Shown: in pieces, positions 1 through 7,975 of the stretch
Numbering within the stretch: position 1 is the first letter of the stretch
How the letters are laid out: the number at the start of each line of letters is the position of its first letter
The notes under the pieces: model-generated
Databases searched by the model: none
Told to the model about the DNA's origin: nothing
The model's input: the letters and a program-made list of their open reading frames with translations, nothing else
Program-made: the position numbers and the translations under genes
Source: JBGTKH01 sp041744735
GTDB taxonomy: Bacteria; Planctomycetota; Planctomycetia; Pirellulales; Pirellulaceae
DNA length: 16,788 nt
Direction: 5' to 3'
Assembly: GCA_041744735.1 (NCBI GenBank)
Contig: JBGTKH010000030.1
Location: forward strand, 1 to 16,788

Positions 1-288
1 GATCACCACGTTGGGCACTTTGCGCTCGACCCAAATCTTGTAGATGCGGCGCTTTTTCGGACTGAGTCCCTTGACCACGAAGGCATCGGGCACAACGAAC
101 TTCTTCGGATTACCTTGCTCGTAGTACACCAGCAAGTCGCCGGACACGTACACCTGTTGATCGCGATAATAGTGACGCAACAGCTCGATGTGGCGAACCA
201 TTTCGTCGCGATGTTCGTCGGTTTCTCCCATGGGCTTGCCATCCGACTCGGGATAGTGGACCGCGCTGAATTGGATGACCGGATTCAC
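1..288 (-). CDS. Uma2-family (DUF820) endonuclease, 3' end outside window
   Basis: This partial gene has 96 codons visible and its C-terminus lies beyond the left edge. The frame opens at a GTG at 288, preceded by an AGGAG ribosome-binding site (297-301, 8-nt gap), giving MNPVIQFSAVHYPESDG. Two features point to the Uma2/DUF820 family, a restriction-endonuclease-like (PD-(D/E)XK) fold that is strongly expanded in cyanobacteria and planctomycetes. One is the VVPDAFVV strand with its conserved Asp at residue 68; the other is the following IYKIWVERKVPNVVI segment. In this family the second acidic residue and the lysine follow right after such a segment, so here they fall outside the window. The cellular role of Uma2 proteins is unsettled; nuclease activity is predicted from the fold. 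It lies 70 nt downstream of the hydrolase gene on the same strand, so co-transcription is possible. The family call is fairly secure, the function is not. Confidence 0.8.
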   Translation of the reverse strand, partial: MNPVIQFSAVHYPESDGKPMGETDEHRDEMVRHIELLRHYYRDQQVYVSGDLLVYYEQGNPKKFVVPDAFVVKGLSPKKRRIYKIWVERKVPNVVI

Positions 289-358
289 AGCACTTGCTCC
301 TGACGATGGTCCGACGCCGCTCGCGCCGTCGGCCGAACCATCTCATCATATCACGGTC

Positions 359-2677
359 CTACGGCTTCGGCCACTTCAAATGTTTGTGCAAGAAGTCAAA
401 CGTCCCTTGGCCGTTGATTGTATGCGGCCCGACGAACCATTCGATTTCGCAGCGATCGCCGATGCCTAGCTTGGCTTGGTACAGGTGCCGCACCTTGGCA
501 AATTCGTACGCGACCCACTCATCGGTGCCGACACCGTCGAAATGTCCGCGTTCGACCATGAACGGCCGCGGGGCGATCAGGGCGGCCATCTCGGCATAGT
601 TGAACGTGCTGCCCAAGTCGAATTCAAAAATCTCGTACTCGCCGGTCCAGACGTAGCTGAACGGCGCCCGCGTCGAGGCGTTTTTCAGCACCCACTCATT
701 GAAATCCGCGGAGCAGATCGACAGACAATAGTTCTTCACCAGCGGCGGAATCCGCATCGCACTCTTACCGCCGTACGACAGGCCGTAGAACGCGATCCGC
801 TCGGGATCGACGCCGGGCAGCGTGCTTAGCCAATTCACGATTTGCTGATGCTGCGGCACGATGATCGAAAACAGCGTCTTACCCAGCGGGTTCGCTTTGC
901 GCTGCAACGTGCGGAAGTCGTCTTTGCCGATGTACAGATTCTGCGGCGCGAACGTGATGAAACCGCGCTCGCACAGCTTGGCGGCGAAGTCGTGATACGC
1001 ACGATTGTCGCCACTGATCACATCCTGCGGCCGTCCCTCTAACCCATGCTGGCAAACCACCACCGGCCGCTTCTCGCCCGGCTTCAAATCCTTCGGCACA
1101 AGCAGTACGCCGTAAGCAAACACGTCGGGCCACACGTCCAGCACCACTTCATAGCCGGTCCATTTCTCTTCGTCGTACGCATTGCGGCTGCGGGCGTTGA
1201 AAGGCAGCAGTTCGTAGTCGAACCGTCCGATCACTTCGTCGCGAAAGTACTCGCGATACCACTCGACGCTCTGTTCGTACTTTTCCAGGGAACTGGTATC
1301 GAGCTTCTTCATGAACTCCGCTCGCACGTACGGGCTTTCGCTTAAGAGTTGTTGGTTGTGGCGGTCGAGTTCATGAAGTTGGCGCTGTTGGCGTGCGTGC
1401 GGATCGAAGCTAACTAATGAGGACTTGGGAACTCCTTGGTCCTTGGCCCCGGCTGGGTGTGCGTTTAGCTTCGAAAAGAACACGTCCAGCGCCTTCTGAG
1501 TGTAATTTGGGATTGGCTTCGTTCCATACTCCCCAACGATCGTGATCGATCTTCCCAGCTTCTGCTTTTGTCTGGGGTCGATCGTGAGCATCAGGGCTGC
1601 TGTCACCTCCAAGAATCCTTGGCTACGGGAGACTAATCGACCTGGCGCACCACCATCGTTGGATAGCGTCAGCATTGGCCCGGGAACGTCGTTGACTACT
1701 AGATGGCGAATCATTGTCGCCACTTCTGCATTGCCGAACTGCTCAAGCAACCCGAATACATTGCGGTCAATTGGCTCTTGCCAGATGTTTTGTCGGGAAC
1801 CGAAGTACCCGCTCACACAACAAGCGTCGATCCGCGGGTCAAGAGCGGCGGCATACATCCCCAGCATGCCTCCTTCGCCGTAGCCCATGGCGCCAATCTT
1901 GGCCGCCGTGTCACCAGCATCCTTCGAAAACCAGTCAACACAAGCCAACACCTTTTGCACTTCGTATCCAATGATGTGCCTTCCGAGTTCATACGCGCTG
2001 CGATAGATGAACTCGCGATTGGTAAGATTCGCGCGGCCGGGCTGACCGAGCGGCGATCGCTTCTTCATTTCGCGGCTGATCAGCACCGGCACGATCACGC
2101 GACAGCCGCTTTCGGCCAGCCGCCGCGCGAATTGTGATTCTTCCGGCACACCGTCGGCCAGCCCGCAAATCTGTTCCGGCGTTTGATCTGCATCGGGAAT
2201 GGCGATGATGTCGGCAATCGGTTTTCCATTCGTGGGAACAAGTAGCAGTCCTTCGCCGTGCACGTCGCCAAACGCTGGCCAGCGGACGGCGAAGATGTCG
2301 TACGTCTCGCCCTTGCCGACCAGCGCCGGCTGAGACGTCGTGGCGACCAACTCCGGCGCGTCGAACGGCACGCGCTCGTCGCGCACTCCCAAAATGTGTG
2401 CCAGTCGTCGCCGATTCGGTTCGAGTGACTTTTCATACGCCTCGGGCGACGAGACGTCGCGCTTCCAGTGCGCCGTCCGCCGCTCGACCGATTTTTCAAT
2501 CTCGTCCAACAGAAATTTGTCCACCCCCGCGACCATCCGCGCCGCGATGTCACCGTCCCACGTGAGCGGCTGAGTGTTGGGCAGACGATCTGGCTCAGTC
2601 TCCGTTTCCGCCGCCGCGGTGAGCGAGACAAGCAGCAGCATGGCGCAGAGGCCGGCGAAGGAACTACGACAGTTCAT
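359..2677 (-). CDS. secreted two-domain alpha/beta hydrolase (acetyl-xylan-esterase-like)
   Basis: This 772-residue protein starts at the ATG at 2677. A GTG six codons upstream (2695) is also open, but the ATG gives a clean signal peptide, MNCRSSFAGLCAMLLLVSLTAAA. Two alpha/beta-hydrolase domains follow in tandem. The second (about residues 470-770) has a complete-looking catalytic set: nucleophile elbow G-L-S-Y-G-G with Ser634, Asp714 in RGHFDGVGTDEW, and His752 in VGPHTING. The first (about 100-400) has the same fold landmarks, but its elbow reads G-Y-G-E-G-G, with Gly267 where the serine should be, so it is probably not catalytic by the usual mechanism. Similar planctomycete proteins are annotated as acetylxylan esterases or prolyl-oligopeptidase-like hydrolases; de-esterification of plant or algal polysaccharides in the periplasm is an inference. 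No clear Shine-Dalgarno precedes the ATG. Confidence 0.85.
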   Translation of the reverse strand: MNCRSSFAGLCAMLLLVSLTAAAETETEPDRLPNTQPLTWDGDIAARMVAGVDKFLLDEIEKSVERRTAHWKRDVSSPEAYEKSLEPNRRRLAHILGVRDERVPFDAPELVATTSQPALVGKGETYDIFAVRWPAFGDVHGEGLLLVPTNGKPIADIIAIPDADQTPEQICGLADGVPEESQFARRLAESGCRVIVPVLISREMKKRSPLGQPGRANLTNREFIYRSAYELGRHIIGYEVQKVLACVDWFSKDAGDTAAKIGAMGYGEGGMLGMYAAALDPRIDACCVSGYFGSRQNIWQEPIDRNVFGLLEQFGNAEVATMIRHLVVNDVPGPMLTLSNDGGAPGRLVSRSQGFLEVTAALMLTIDPRQKQKLGRSITIVGEYGTKPIPNYTQKALDVFFSKLNAHPAGAKDQGVPKSSLVSFDPHARQQRQLHELDRHNQQLLSESPYVRAEFMKKLDTSSLEKYEQSVEWYREYFRDEVIGRFDYELLPFNARSRNAYDEEKWTGYEVVLDVWPDVFAYGVLLVPKDLKPGEKRPVVVCQHGLEGRPQDVISGDNRAYHDFAAKLCERGFITFAPQNLYIGKDDFRTLQRKANPLGKTLFSIIVPQHQQIVNWLSTLPGVDPERIAFYGLSYGGKSAMRIPPLVKNYCLSICSADFNEWVLKNASTRAPFSYVWTGEYEIFEFDLGSTFNYAEMAALIAPRPFMVERGHFDGVGTDEWVAYEFAKVRHLYQAKLGIGDRCEIEWFVGPHTINGQGTFDFLHKHLKWPKP

Positions 2678-2743
2678 GACAATATGGTAGTTCACGTCCC
2701 CGCACAGTGGAACCGCGCCGCACCGTTACATATACTTTTGGAC

Positions 2744-2904
2744 TTGGAGTGCGGCGACTCGTCGCCGCTTTAGGATTTTTAGATTACGCCCGACGAGGCG
2801 TGTTCGCACGTCGGGTCAGCCAAAAACGCGTTCGTTCTGTGGCGACCGCGGTTCGAAAGAAAGATCCGAAATTCCCAAAGCGGCGACGAGTCGCCGCACT
2901 CCAA
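2744..2904. repeat. REPIN-like inverted repeat, 28-bp arms
   Basis: Perfect 28-bp inverted arms lie at 2744-2771 and 2877-2904, separated by about 105 bp of unique sequence. Each arm is itself a hairpin: GCGGCGA, a 4-nt loop, then TCGCCGC. The element fills most of the gap between the divergent hydrolase and heme-protein genes and ends 20 bp before the heme-protein ribosome-binding site. The design, two palindromic units in opposite orientation, matches REP doublets (REPINs). It could also act as a transcriptional or mRNA-stability structure. Family membership needs a genome-wide copy count. Confidence 0.75.
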
Positions 2905-2937
2905 AGTTTGCCAGAAGTCCCTATGGAGAACCACTCG

Positions 2938-5900
2938 ATGCAACGATCGATTCGCACTGCTTTGCTCGCCGTCTTCGCCATCACGGCTGCGTCGTATACG
3001 CCTTCGCTGCGATCGGCCGACCCGCCGCCCGCGGCGACGCCGCAGTGGATTTGGCTGAACAGCCAACCGCAACAGAACGAGCGCGTGTTCTTTCGCAAGA
3101 AGATCGAAGTCAAAGGCGAAATCAAATCGGCCAAGCTGATGACGGCGTGCGACGACGTGATGACTGCGTTTCTGAACGGGCAGCAGTTATTCGAGCACAG
3201 CGTGTGGCAACAAGCCGCGACGGAGGATGTAACGAAGAAACTGCAACAAGGTCCAAACATGATCGCCGTGCGAGGTCAAAACGGCTCGAGTGCCGCGGCG
3301 ATGATCTTCAAGCTGGACATCGTGATGGCCGACGGCTCGAAGCAAACGATTGTGTCCGACCCATCTTGGCTGGTGTCGGGCGAAGACACGGCCGGCTGGC
3401 AGATGCTCGAATTCGACGATTCCGGCTGGAGCAAACCGCACAGCTTCGGAAAGCTTGGCGTCGGGCCGTGGGGGCAGATTGCATTCGATCCGTCAAACGC
3501 TCCCAAGCCGCAGTCCACGCCCGGCCAAAGCGTCACGGCCATTGATGGCTTTAAGGTTGAGTTGCTGTATTCGGTGCCCAGGGAACAGCAGGGGAGTTGG
3601 GTGAGCATGACGCCCGATCCGCAGGGGCGGCTGATTACGTCCGACCAGTACGGCGGACTGTATCGCATTACGCCCGGCGCCGATGCGGAGACGACGAAGG
3701 TTGAAAAGCTCAGCGTGCCGATCGGCGAGGCTCATGGGCTGTTGTACGCGCACGACTGTTTGTACGTGATGGTCAACGGCGGTGCCGCGCAGGGTAGCGG
3801 CTTGTATCGCGTCCGCGACACCGACGGCGACGACCAGTTCGACAAGGTGGAGCTGATCAAAAAAATCCAAGGCGGCGGCGAACATGGGCCGCACGCGATT
3901 CGCCTCGGCCCGGACGGTATGCTGTACATCATCGCGGGCAATCACACGAGGATTCCCGACGGGCTCGATGCCGCGTCGCCGCATCGCAATTACGCCGAGG
4001 ATCTGCTGCTGCCGCGAAACCCAGACGGCAACGGACACGCGACCGGCGTGATGGCGCCCGGCGGTTGGGTCGTGCGCACCGACAAGGATTTCACGAAGTG
4101 GGAACTGTTCTGCGCCGGCTTTCGCAACCAGTACGACATCGACTTCAATCAAGACGGCGAACTGTTCAGCTACGATGCCGACATGGAGTGGGACACCGGC
4201 ACACCGTGGTACAGGCCGACCCGCGTGAACCACTGTGTCTCGGCGGCTGAATTCGGCTGGCGATACGGCACAGGCAAGTGGCCCGACTATTACGCCGATA
4301 GTTTTGGGGCGGTGGTTGACATTGGACTCGGCTCGCCGACGGGCATCAACTTCGGCACGGGCGCGAAGTTTCCAACCCCGTATCAACGGGCGCTGTTCAT
4401 CAACGATTGGACGTACGGCAAGATTTACGCGGTACACATGAAGCCCGCAGGCGCCAGCTATACGTCGACGTTTGAAACCTTCATCCAAGGCAAGCCGCTG
4501 CCGGTGACCGACATCGTGGTCAATCACGACGGTGCGCTGTACTTCACGGTCGGCGGCCGACGCACGCAGTCGGGTTTGTACCGCGTGACGTACGTGGGAG
4601 AAGAATCGACCGAGCCCGCGGGGCCAATTGAAGACGCTGCCGCGGCCGATGCACGTCGGCTGCGTCATGAGTTGGAATCGTTCCACGGCCGCCAAGACCC
4701 GCGGGCGATCGACGTTGCCTGGCCACACTTGAACAGCTCGGATCGCGCAATTCGTTACGCCGCCCGCGTGGCCGTGGAACATCAAGACCCGGTGCTGTGG
4801 CAAGAGCGAGCCCTGGCGGAGCCGCGCTCTACGGCCGCGATTTACTCGCTGTTGGCGCTCACGCGCGCTACAACCTCAGCCGAACGCAGGCCAGATTCCC
4901 AATCCGGCCTTGAACGTGGGACGGATTGGCAATCCGTCCTACAAGGCAAGATCGTTGGGCGGCTGAATCAACTGCCCTTCAAGCGCATGACGGAAGACCA
5001 GGTGCTGGCCGCCACGCGCGTCTACGCGCTGGCCTTCATCCGTATGGGCAAGCCCGATTCCGCGCTGGCTGCTTCCGTCATCGAAAAAGTCAGCCCGTTT
5101 TATCCGGCTCAAAGCGAGTTGGTCAATCGCGAGTTGTGTAATTTGCTCGTGTATCTTGAAGCACCCGGCATGGCAGCGCGCACGATGAAGCTGTTAGCTC
5201 AATCTCAAACGCAACAAGACCAATTGCATTATGCGTTCGTGCTGCGGAATCTGGCCGGCGGCTGGACCAGTCAAGAGCGACAAGCGTATTTCAGTTGGCT
5301 CAATTTGGCATCGCAAAATTACCGCGGCGGTTCGAGCTTCAAGAAGTTCATTGACCAAATTCGCAAAGACGCAGTCGCGAAACTGTCGGCCGAAGAAGCG
5401 GCGGCGCTGAAGGACGTCATCGAGGGAAAACAAAACGTCGAAGTGGTAAAGCTGGAAACCACGCGACAGTTTCTGCATAACTGGCAGATGGACGATCTCG
5501 AACCGATGCTGGCCGGCGTCGAATCGGGCCGGTCGTTTGACAAAGGGCGAGCCGCATACCAGGCGGCTCAGTGCTACAAGTGCCATCGTTTCGCGGGCGA
5601 AGGCGGCGACACCGGGCCCGATATCACCGGCGTCGGCAATCGTTTCACGCCGCAGTATTTGCTGGAATCGCTGATCGTGCCGTCGCAGGCCGTGTCCGAT
5701 CAATATCAAAACACGATTCTGCAAACCGACGACGGCGAAGTGATCACCGGGCGGATCATCGAAGAGGACGACAACCTCGTCAAGATTCGCACCGACCCAT
5801 TTGCGTTGGAGTTAACCGAACTGCCCAAAGCCAAGATCGAAGTCCGCCAGCCGTCCGCCACGTCGGAAATGCCGCAGGGACTGGTTAATGTGTTGACGAA

Positions 5901-5973
5901 AGACGAGATTCTCGATCTGATTGCATATCTGCGTTCGGCCAATGACTCGAACGACAAGTCGTTTCAGAAATAG
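2938..5973 (+). CDS. secreted PVC-type c-heme-binding protein (galactose-binding-like + propeller + HEAT + cytochrome c)
   Basis: The 1011-residue product starts at the ATG at 2938, chosen because GGAG (2925-2928) sits 9 nt upstream and the product opens with a signal peptide (MQRSIRTALLAVFAITAASYTPSLRSA). A longer reading to 2707 would run through a repeat and remove the signal. The domain order is a beta-sandwich, galactose-binding-like module (about 30-185, WIWLNSQ...NMIAVRGQN); a sorbosone-dehydrogenase-like beta-propeller typical of PVC-bacterial membrane-bound dehydrogenases (about 195-555); a helical HEAT-like region (about 560-830); and a C-terminal cytochrome c domain. The heme site is Cys879-Tyr-Lys-Cys882-His883, and Met978 in SEMPQG is the likely sixth ligand. 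It is probably a periplasmic electron-accepting oxidoreductase acting on sugars or another organic substrate; the substrate is unknown. A palindromic repeat pair is embedded in frame around residues 651-668. The neighbouring secreted hydrolase makes a polysaccharide link plausible but unproven. Confidence 0.9.
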   Translation: MQRSIRTALLAVFAITAASYTPSLRSADPPPAATPQWIWLNSQPQQNERVFFRKKIEVKGEIKSAKLMTACDDVMTAFLNGQQLFEHSVWQQAATEDVTKKLQQGPNMIAVRGQNGSSAAAMIFKLDIVMADGSKQTIVSDPSWLVSGEDTAGWQMLEFDDSGWSKPHSFGKLGVGPWGQIAFDPSNAPKPQSTPGQSVTAIDGFKVELLYSVPREQQGSWVSMTPDPQGRLITSDQYGGLYRITPGADAETTKVEKLSVPIGEAHGLLYAHDCLYVMVNGGAAQGSGLYRVRDTDGDDQFDKVELIKKIQGGGEHGPHAIRLGPDGMLYIIAGNHTRIPDGLDAASPHRNYAEDLLLPRNPDGNGHATGVMAPGGWVVRTDKDFTKWELFCAGFRNQYDIDFNQDGELFSYDADMEWDTGTPWYRPTRVNHCVSAAEFGWRYGTGKWPDYYADSFGAVVDIGLGSPTGINFGTGAKFPTPYQRALFINDWTYGKIYAVHMKPAGASYTSTFETFIQGKPLPVTDIVVNHDGALYFTVGGRRTQSGLYRVTYVGEESTEPAGPIEDAAAADARRLRHELESFHGRQDPRAIDVAWPHLNSSDRAIRYAARVAVEHQDPVLWQERALAEPRSTAAIYSLLALTRATTSAERRPDSQSGLERGTDWQSVLQGKIVGRLNQLPFKRMTEDQVLAATRVYALAFIRMGKPDSALAASVIEKVSPFYPAQSELVNRELCNLLVYLEAPGMAARTMKLLAQSQTQQDQLHYAFVLRNLAGGWTSQERQAYFSWLNLASQNYRGGSSFKKFIDQIRKDAVAKLSAEEAAALKDVIEGKQNVEVVKLETTRQFLHNWQMDDLEPMLAGVESGRSFDKGRAAYQAAQCYKCHRFAGEGGDTGPDITGVGNRFTPQYLLESLIVPSQAVSDQYQNTILQTDDGEVITGRIIEEDDNLVKIRTDPFALELTELPKAKIEVRQPSATSEMPQGLVNVLTKDEILDLIAYLRSANDSNDKSFQK
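4889..4939. repeat. palindrome pair embedded in the heme-protein coding region
   Basis: Two 21-bp palindromic units lie at 4889-4909 and 4919-4939. The second is perfect apart from its central base (stem GGACGGATTG / CAATCCGTCC). The first has one mismatch and the same GATT...AATC core. They are translated in frame and yield the peptide GTDWQSVLQ, which I recall as a repeat-derived peptide recurring in planctomycete proteins. The insertion lies in the helical region between the propeller and cytochrome domains, where a loop could be tolerated. Confidence 0.75.
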
Positions 5974-6020
5974 CAGCCGTCCATTCTGTTGCGTCAGCTC
6001 TTTTCAGGAGACACCAGACC

Positions 6021-6506
6021 ATGCTTGAAATCGTCATCATCTATTTTCTCTGTAAAGGCATCGGCAACATTCTGCGCAAGAAGGGCCGCAATCCGCTGGG
6101 CTATCAGATCATGACCGTTGTGTTTTGGATCGGCGAGACGATTGTAGGATGGACGCCCTCGTCCGTCCTGCGAAAACTGGACGGACGAGGGCGTCCGTCT
6201 TACTTTGGTTGCGGCCGAAAGGGCTCGCCAAGTTACGATCGCACGCGGCCCACGGTCTTGCGTAACAGCGTGCGCGGCAAGCGGTCGATGTCGGCGGCTG
6301 GAGTAGCCTGCGGCGCGACAAAAAGTGGCCCGGCGATTTCGCCAGTCGGACTTGGCTGTGCCGGCACGTGCATCGACACACAGTGCAACGCGCCGCCATA
6401 TTGGATGATGCCCGTCACGTCGATGCCGATGATTTCCCAGCCCGGCAGCAGCCGGCGGAACAACTCGCGGGCTCGTCGCTCGCCCGCGGGATCGATTCCC
6501 GGATAG
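6021..6506 (+). CDS. small membrane protein gene, probably truncated by a repeat
   Basis: The start ATG has a good AGGAG site (6006-6010, 10-nt gap), 47 nt after the heme-protein stop, so the gene may ride on that transcript. Only about the first 41 residues look native: MLEIVIIYFLCKGIG, a short basic stretch (RKKGRNPLGYQ), then the second hydrophobic segment IMTVVFWIGETIVG. This resembles the N-terminus of small two-helix planctomycete membrane proteins of unknown function. From 6144 the frame enters a palindromic repeat, and it then runs antisense through the 3' end of the deiminase gene to a stop at 6506, giving 161 codons in total and 274 nt of convergent overlap. The tail is Arg/Ser-rich and looks like non-coding translation. 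The most likely reading is a gene whose 3' half was replaced by the repeat. A short functional peptide is still possible. Confidence 0.5.
   Translation: MLEIVIIYFLCKGIGNILRKKGRNPLGYQIMTVVFWIGETIVGWTPSSVLRKLDGRGRPSYFGCGRKGSPSYDRTRPTVLRNSVRGKRSMSAAGVACGATKSGPAISPVGLGCAGTCIDTQCNAPPYWMMPVTSMPMISQPGSSRRNNSRARRSPAGSIPG
6144..6203. repeat. REPIN-like inverted repeat, 18-bp perfect core
   Basis: Perfect 18-bp arms lie at 6151-6168 and 6179-6196, around a 10-nt loop (TGCGAAAACT). Pairing extends to about 25 bp with two mismatches (GTAGGAT against GTCTTAC). Each arm folds on itself through GGACG/CGTCC. It lies 30 nt downstream of the deiminase stop on the minus strand, so it may also serve as its 3' hairpin, and it interrupts the small membrane gene on the plus strand. 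Confidence 0.8.
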
Positions 6507-7486
6507 ACGGGGATCAGCAGCGTGCCGTTTGTGAAAATCCCGTTGGTGTACGTGCGAAAAGCGTTGTCCTGATGCGACGGCATCGGCATCCGCACGACAT
6601 GCAGCGGCTTGCCATTGGGCAAAGTAACTTCCGTCAGCCGTGCGGCATTGCGGTCCAACAACTCGGCATTGATCGGATCGAACTGGGGCAAGTACGAACC
6701 GACAATTACCGTGTCGGCCGACGTGAAGACCGCGAACATGTCGATGTGCCCAGTCGATTCGCCTGCCAGCGGCTCCAGGATCACGACCTCATGCGCACCG
6801 AAGTGTTCGTGCATCAACTGACGGACGGCCGCCTCATCGCGGCCGAGATTATCGTTGGCCATGAGCAGTTCGGTCGTCGTCAGGATCAACCCTTGGCCGT
6901 TGCTCAGCAGATTGCCACCTTCCAATTCGATCCCCGCATGTATCACGTTGGAATGAAACGACGCGGCCACCGCCGCGGGAACTTGATCATCGTTGGGCCG
7001 CGCGAACTGTAAATAATCGGCGTCGATGATCGCTCGCGATCGGTCGGCCATAGTGACAAACAACGGCCCGTAATCACGCACCCACATCGTGTCGTGAGGG
7101 GCCTCAACAAATTGCAGCGTCCGCATCGGCAGCCCGCGATCGGCCAGCAGCCGCTCGACCACAAACCGCTGCTGCCGGCTGGTGACCAACGAGACCACCT
7201 GCGTGCGCCGGCTGGCTCCCGCCACAATGTCAACATAAAGCTGAGGAAAACTGGTCACAAAATCATTGGCCGCCACCAGCAGCGCGTCTTGCCGTTCAAA
7301 CTCAGCCGGCAGTCGCACGACGGCGGATTGCAGCGCGACGTCCGCTGCGCTACGATCAGCCGCAGTGGGATTTTGCGGAAGCGGTCGCAGATCACCTTCG
7401 TCTTCGGCATTGGCCATTGCGACGAAGGAAGAACACAGCAACAGGCCGAGCAGCCTGTTGACAAGACGCCCGAAACGCGGCTTCAA
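6233..7486 (-). CDS. secreted agmatine deiminase / peptidyl-arginine deiminase family enzyme
   Basis: I place the start of this 417-residue protein at the TTG at 7486, because AAGGAG sits 6 nt upstream (7493-7498) and translation gives a good signal peptide (MKPRFGRLVNRLLGLLLCSSFVAMANA, cut near 27/28). An open frame continues up to 7774, but that extension looks non-coding. Guanidino-group-modifying signatures appear in order: MWVRDYGP with Asp138, LEGGN with Glu189, GHIDMF with His247 and Asp249, and YGGALHC with the nucleophilic Cys369. The family hydrolyses agmatine to N-carbamoylputrescine and ammonia, or converts arginine residues to citrulline. A secretory signal is unusual for agmatine deiminase proper (cytoplasmic) and fits secreted PAD-like members. 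It could release ammonia or carbamoylputrescine in the periplasm. Substrate is undetermined; the enzyme class is secure. Confidence 0.9.
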   Translation of the reverse strand: MKPRFGRLVNRLLGLLLCSSFVAMANAEDEGDLRPLPQNPTAADRSAADVALQSAVVRLPAEFERQDALLVAANDFVTSFPQLYVDIVAGASRRTQVVSLVTSRQQRFVVERLLADRGLPMRTLQFVEAPHDTMWVRDYGPLFVTMADRSRAIIDADYLQFARPNDDQVPAAVAASFHSNVIHAGIELEGGNLLSNGQGLILTTTELLMANDNLGRDEAAVRQLMHEHFGAHEVVILEPLAGESTGHIDMFAVFTSADTVIVGSYLPQFDPINAELLDRNAARLTEVTLPNGKPLHVVRMPMPSHQDNAFRTYTNGIFTNGTLLIPVYPGIDPAGERRARELFRRLLPGWEIIGIDVTGIIQYGGALHCVSMHVPAQPSPTGEIAGPLFVAPQATPAADIDRLPRTLLRKTVGRVRS

Positions 7487-7554
7487 GCGACGCTCCTTGT
7501 GGCAAACGGCACCTCGGCCGGCGAACCGTCTTTCACCACGATCGACACGCTCGC

Positions 7555-7572
7555 CCCGCAGGTCCTTGCGGG
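7555..7572 (-). other. GC hairpin in the presumed deiminase leader
   Basis: A six-base-pair stem CCCGCA/TGCGGG with a 6-nt loop lies about 70 nt upstream of the deiminase start. No uridine run follows, so it is not an intrinsic terminator. A regulatory role is possible but unsupported. Confidence 0.25.
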
Positions 7573-7591
7573 CCACGCCGTACGAATAGCT

Positions 7592-7620
7592 ACAGTACAC
7601 AGACAGTCGCTGGCAATCAA
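7592..7620 (-). promoter_or_regulatory. candidate promoter for the deiminase gene
   Basis: Read on the minus strand, TTGATT (7620-7615), a 17-bp spacer and TACTGT (7597-7592) have sigma70-like layout. The -10 match is poor. If used, the mRNA would have a leader of about 100 nt. The call is weak. Confidence 0.25.
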
Positions 7621-7745
7621 GATGTACCGCCCAACGTTCACGATCCGCCCAACGCCACATGGCGACGAGCCGTGACCAGTGCGATGCTGGCCCGACGCAT
7701 GGTCGTTCCCGACAATTGATGTCATCGATCAGCACCAAATCTTGC

Positions 7746-7774
7746 TTTACATCTGTTACCGTGTGTGGTAACAT
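7746..7774 (+). promoter_or_regulatory. promoter with overlapping inverted-repeat operator for the DUF4160/HTH unit
   Basis: TTTACA (7746-7751), a 17-bp spacer and TAACAT (7769-7774) form a plausible sigma70 promoter. A perfect inverted repeat, TGTTACC (7754-7760) and GGTAACA (7767-7773) around a 6-bp GTGTGT spacer, covers the spacer and the -10 element. Transcription would start at or very near the ATG at 7781, and there is no Shine-Dalgarno, so the first gene is probably translated from a leaderless or near-leaderless mRNA. A dimeric HTH protein, perhaps the product of the second gene, is the natural candidate binder (inference). Confidence 0.55.
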
Positions 7775-7780
7775 TTACCG

Positions 7781-7975
7781 ATGAGTAAGATACGGCGTGG
7801 CAATTACATCTTCGTTACGTGGATCGGAGACCATCCACCGAGACATGTTCACGTCTACAAAGACGGCAAACTCGTGGTCAAGTGGGACTTGGACAATCAC
7901 GTCGCCATGAAAGGGCAGGCGACGAGCCGGATTCTGAAACTAATTGCCGAGCTGGAGCAAGAGGGACGATTATGA
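7781..7975 (+). CDS. DUF4160-family protein
   Basis: This 64-residue protein begins MSKIRRGNYIFVTWIGDHPPRHVHVYKDG. The DHPPRHVHVY block is the hallmark of the DUF4160 family (usual form D-H-x-P-P-H-F-H-V). The helical tail RILKLIAELEQ is also typical, and the length is slightly short for the family. DUF4160 genes are often found beside a DUF2442 or HTH partner in compact two-gene units that have been proposed to be toxin-antitoxin-like; no activity is established. Its TGA stop overlaps the next gene's ATG (ATGA at 7972-7975), indicating translational coupling. It has no ribosome-binding site and starts directly after the promoter-like element. The family call is strong; which partner would be toxic is unknown. 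Confidence 0.85.
   Translation: MSKIRRGNYIFVTWIGDHPPRHVHVYKDGKLVVKWDLDNHVAMKGQATSRILKLIAELEQEGRL

Noticed and set aside
311..332. GC-rich hairpin between the hydrolase and Uma2 genes (CCGACG/CGTCGG)
   Set aside because: The stem has a mismatch and very short loop and no T run follows on the minus strand, so a terminator call is not supported.
3493..4803. 436-codon open frame on the minus strand across the heme-protein gene
   Set aside because: It is antisense to conserved propeller sequence, lacks family motifs and a ribosome-binding site, and has the Arg/Val/Ala-rich composition of a high-GC shadow frame.
7487..7774. N-terminal 96-codon extension of the deiminase frame
   Set aside because: It precedes a strong ribosome-binding site and a signal peptide, has atypical Arg/Trp/Cys-rich composition, and overlaps the divergent promoter region.
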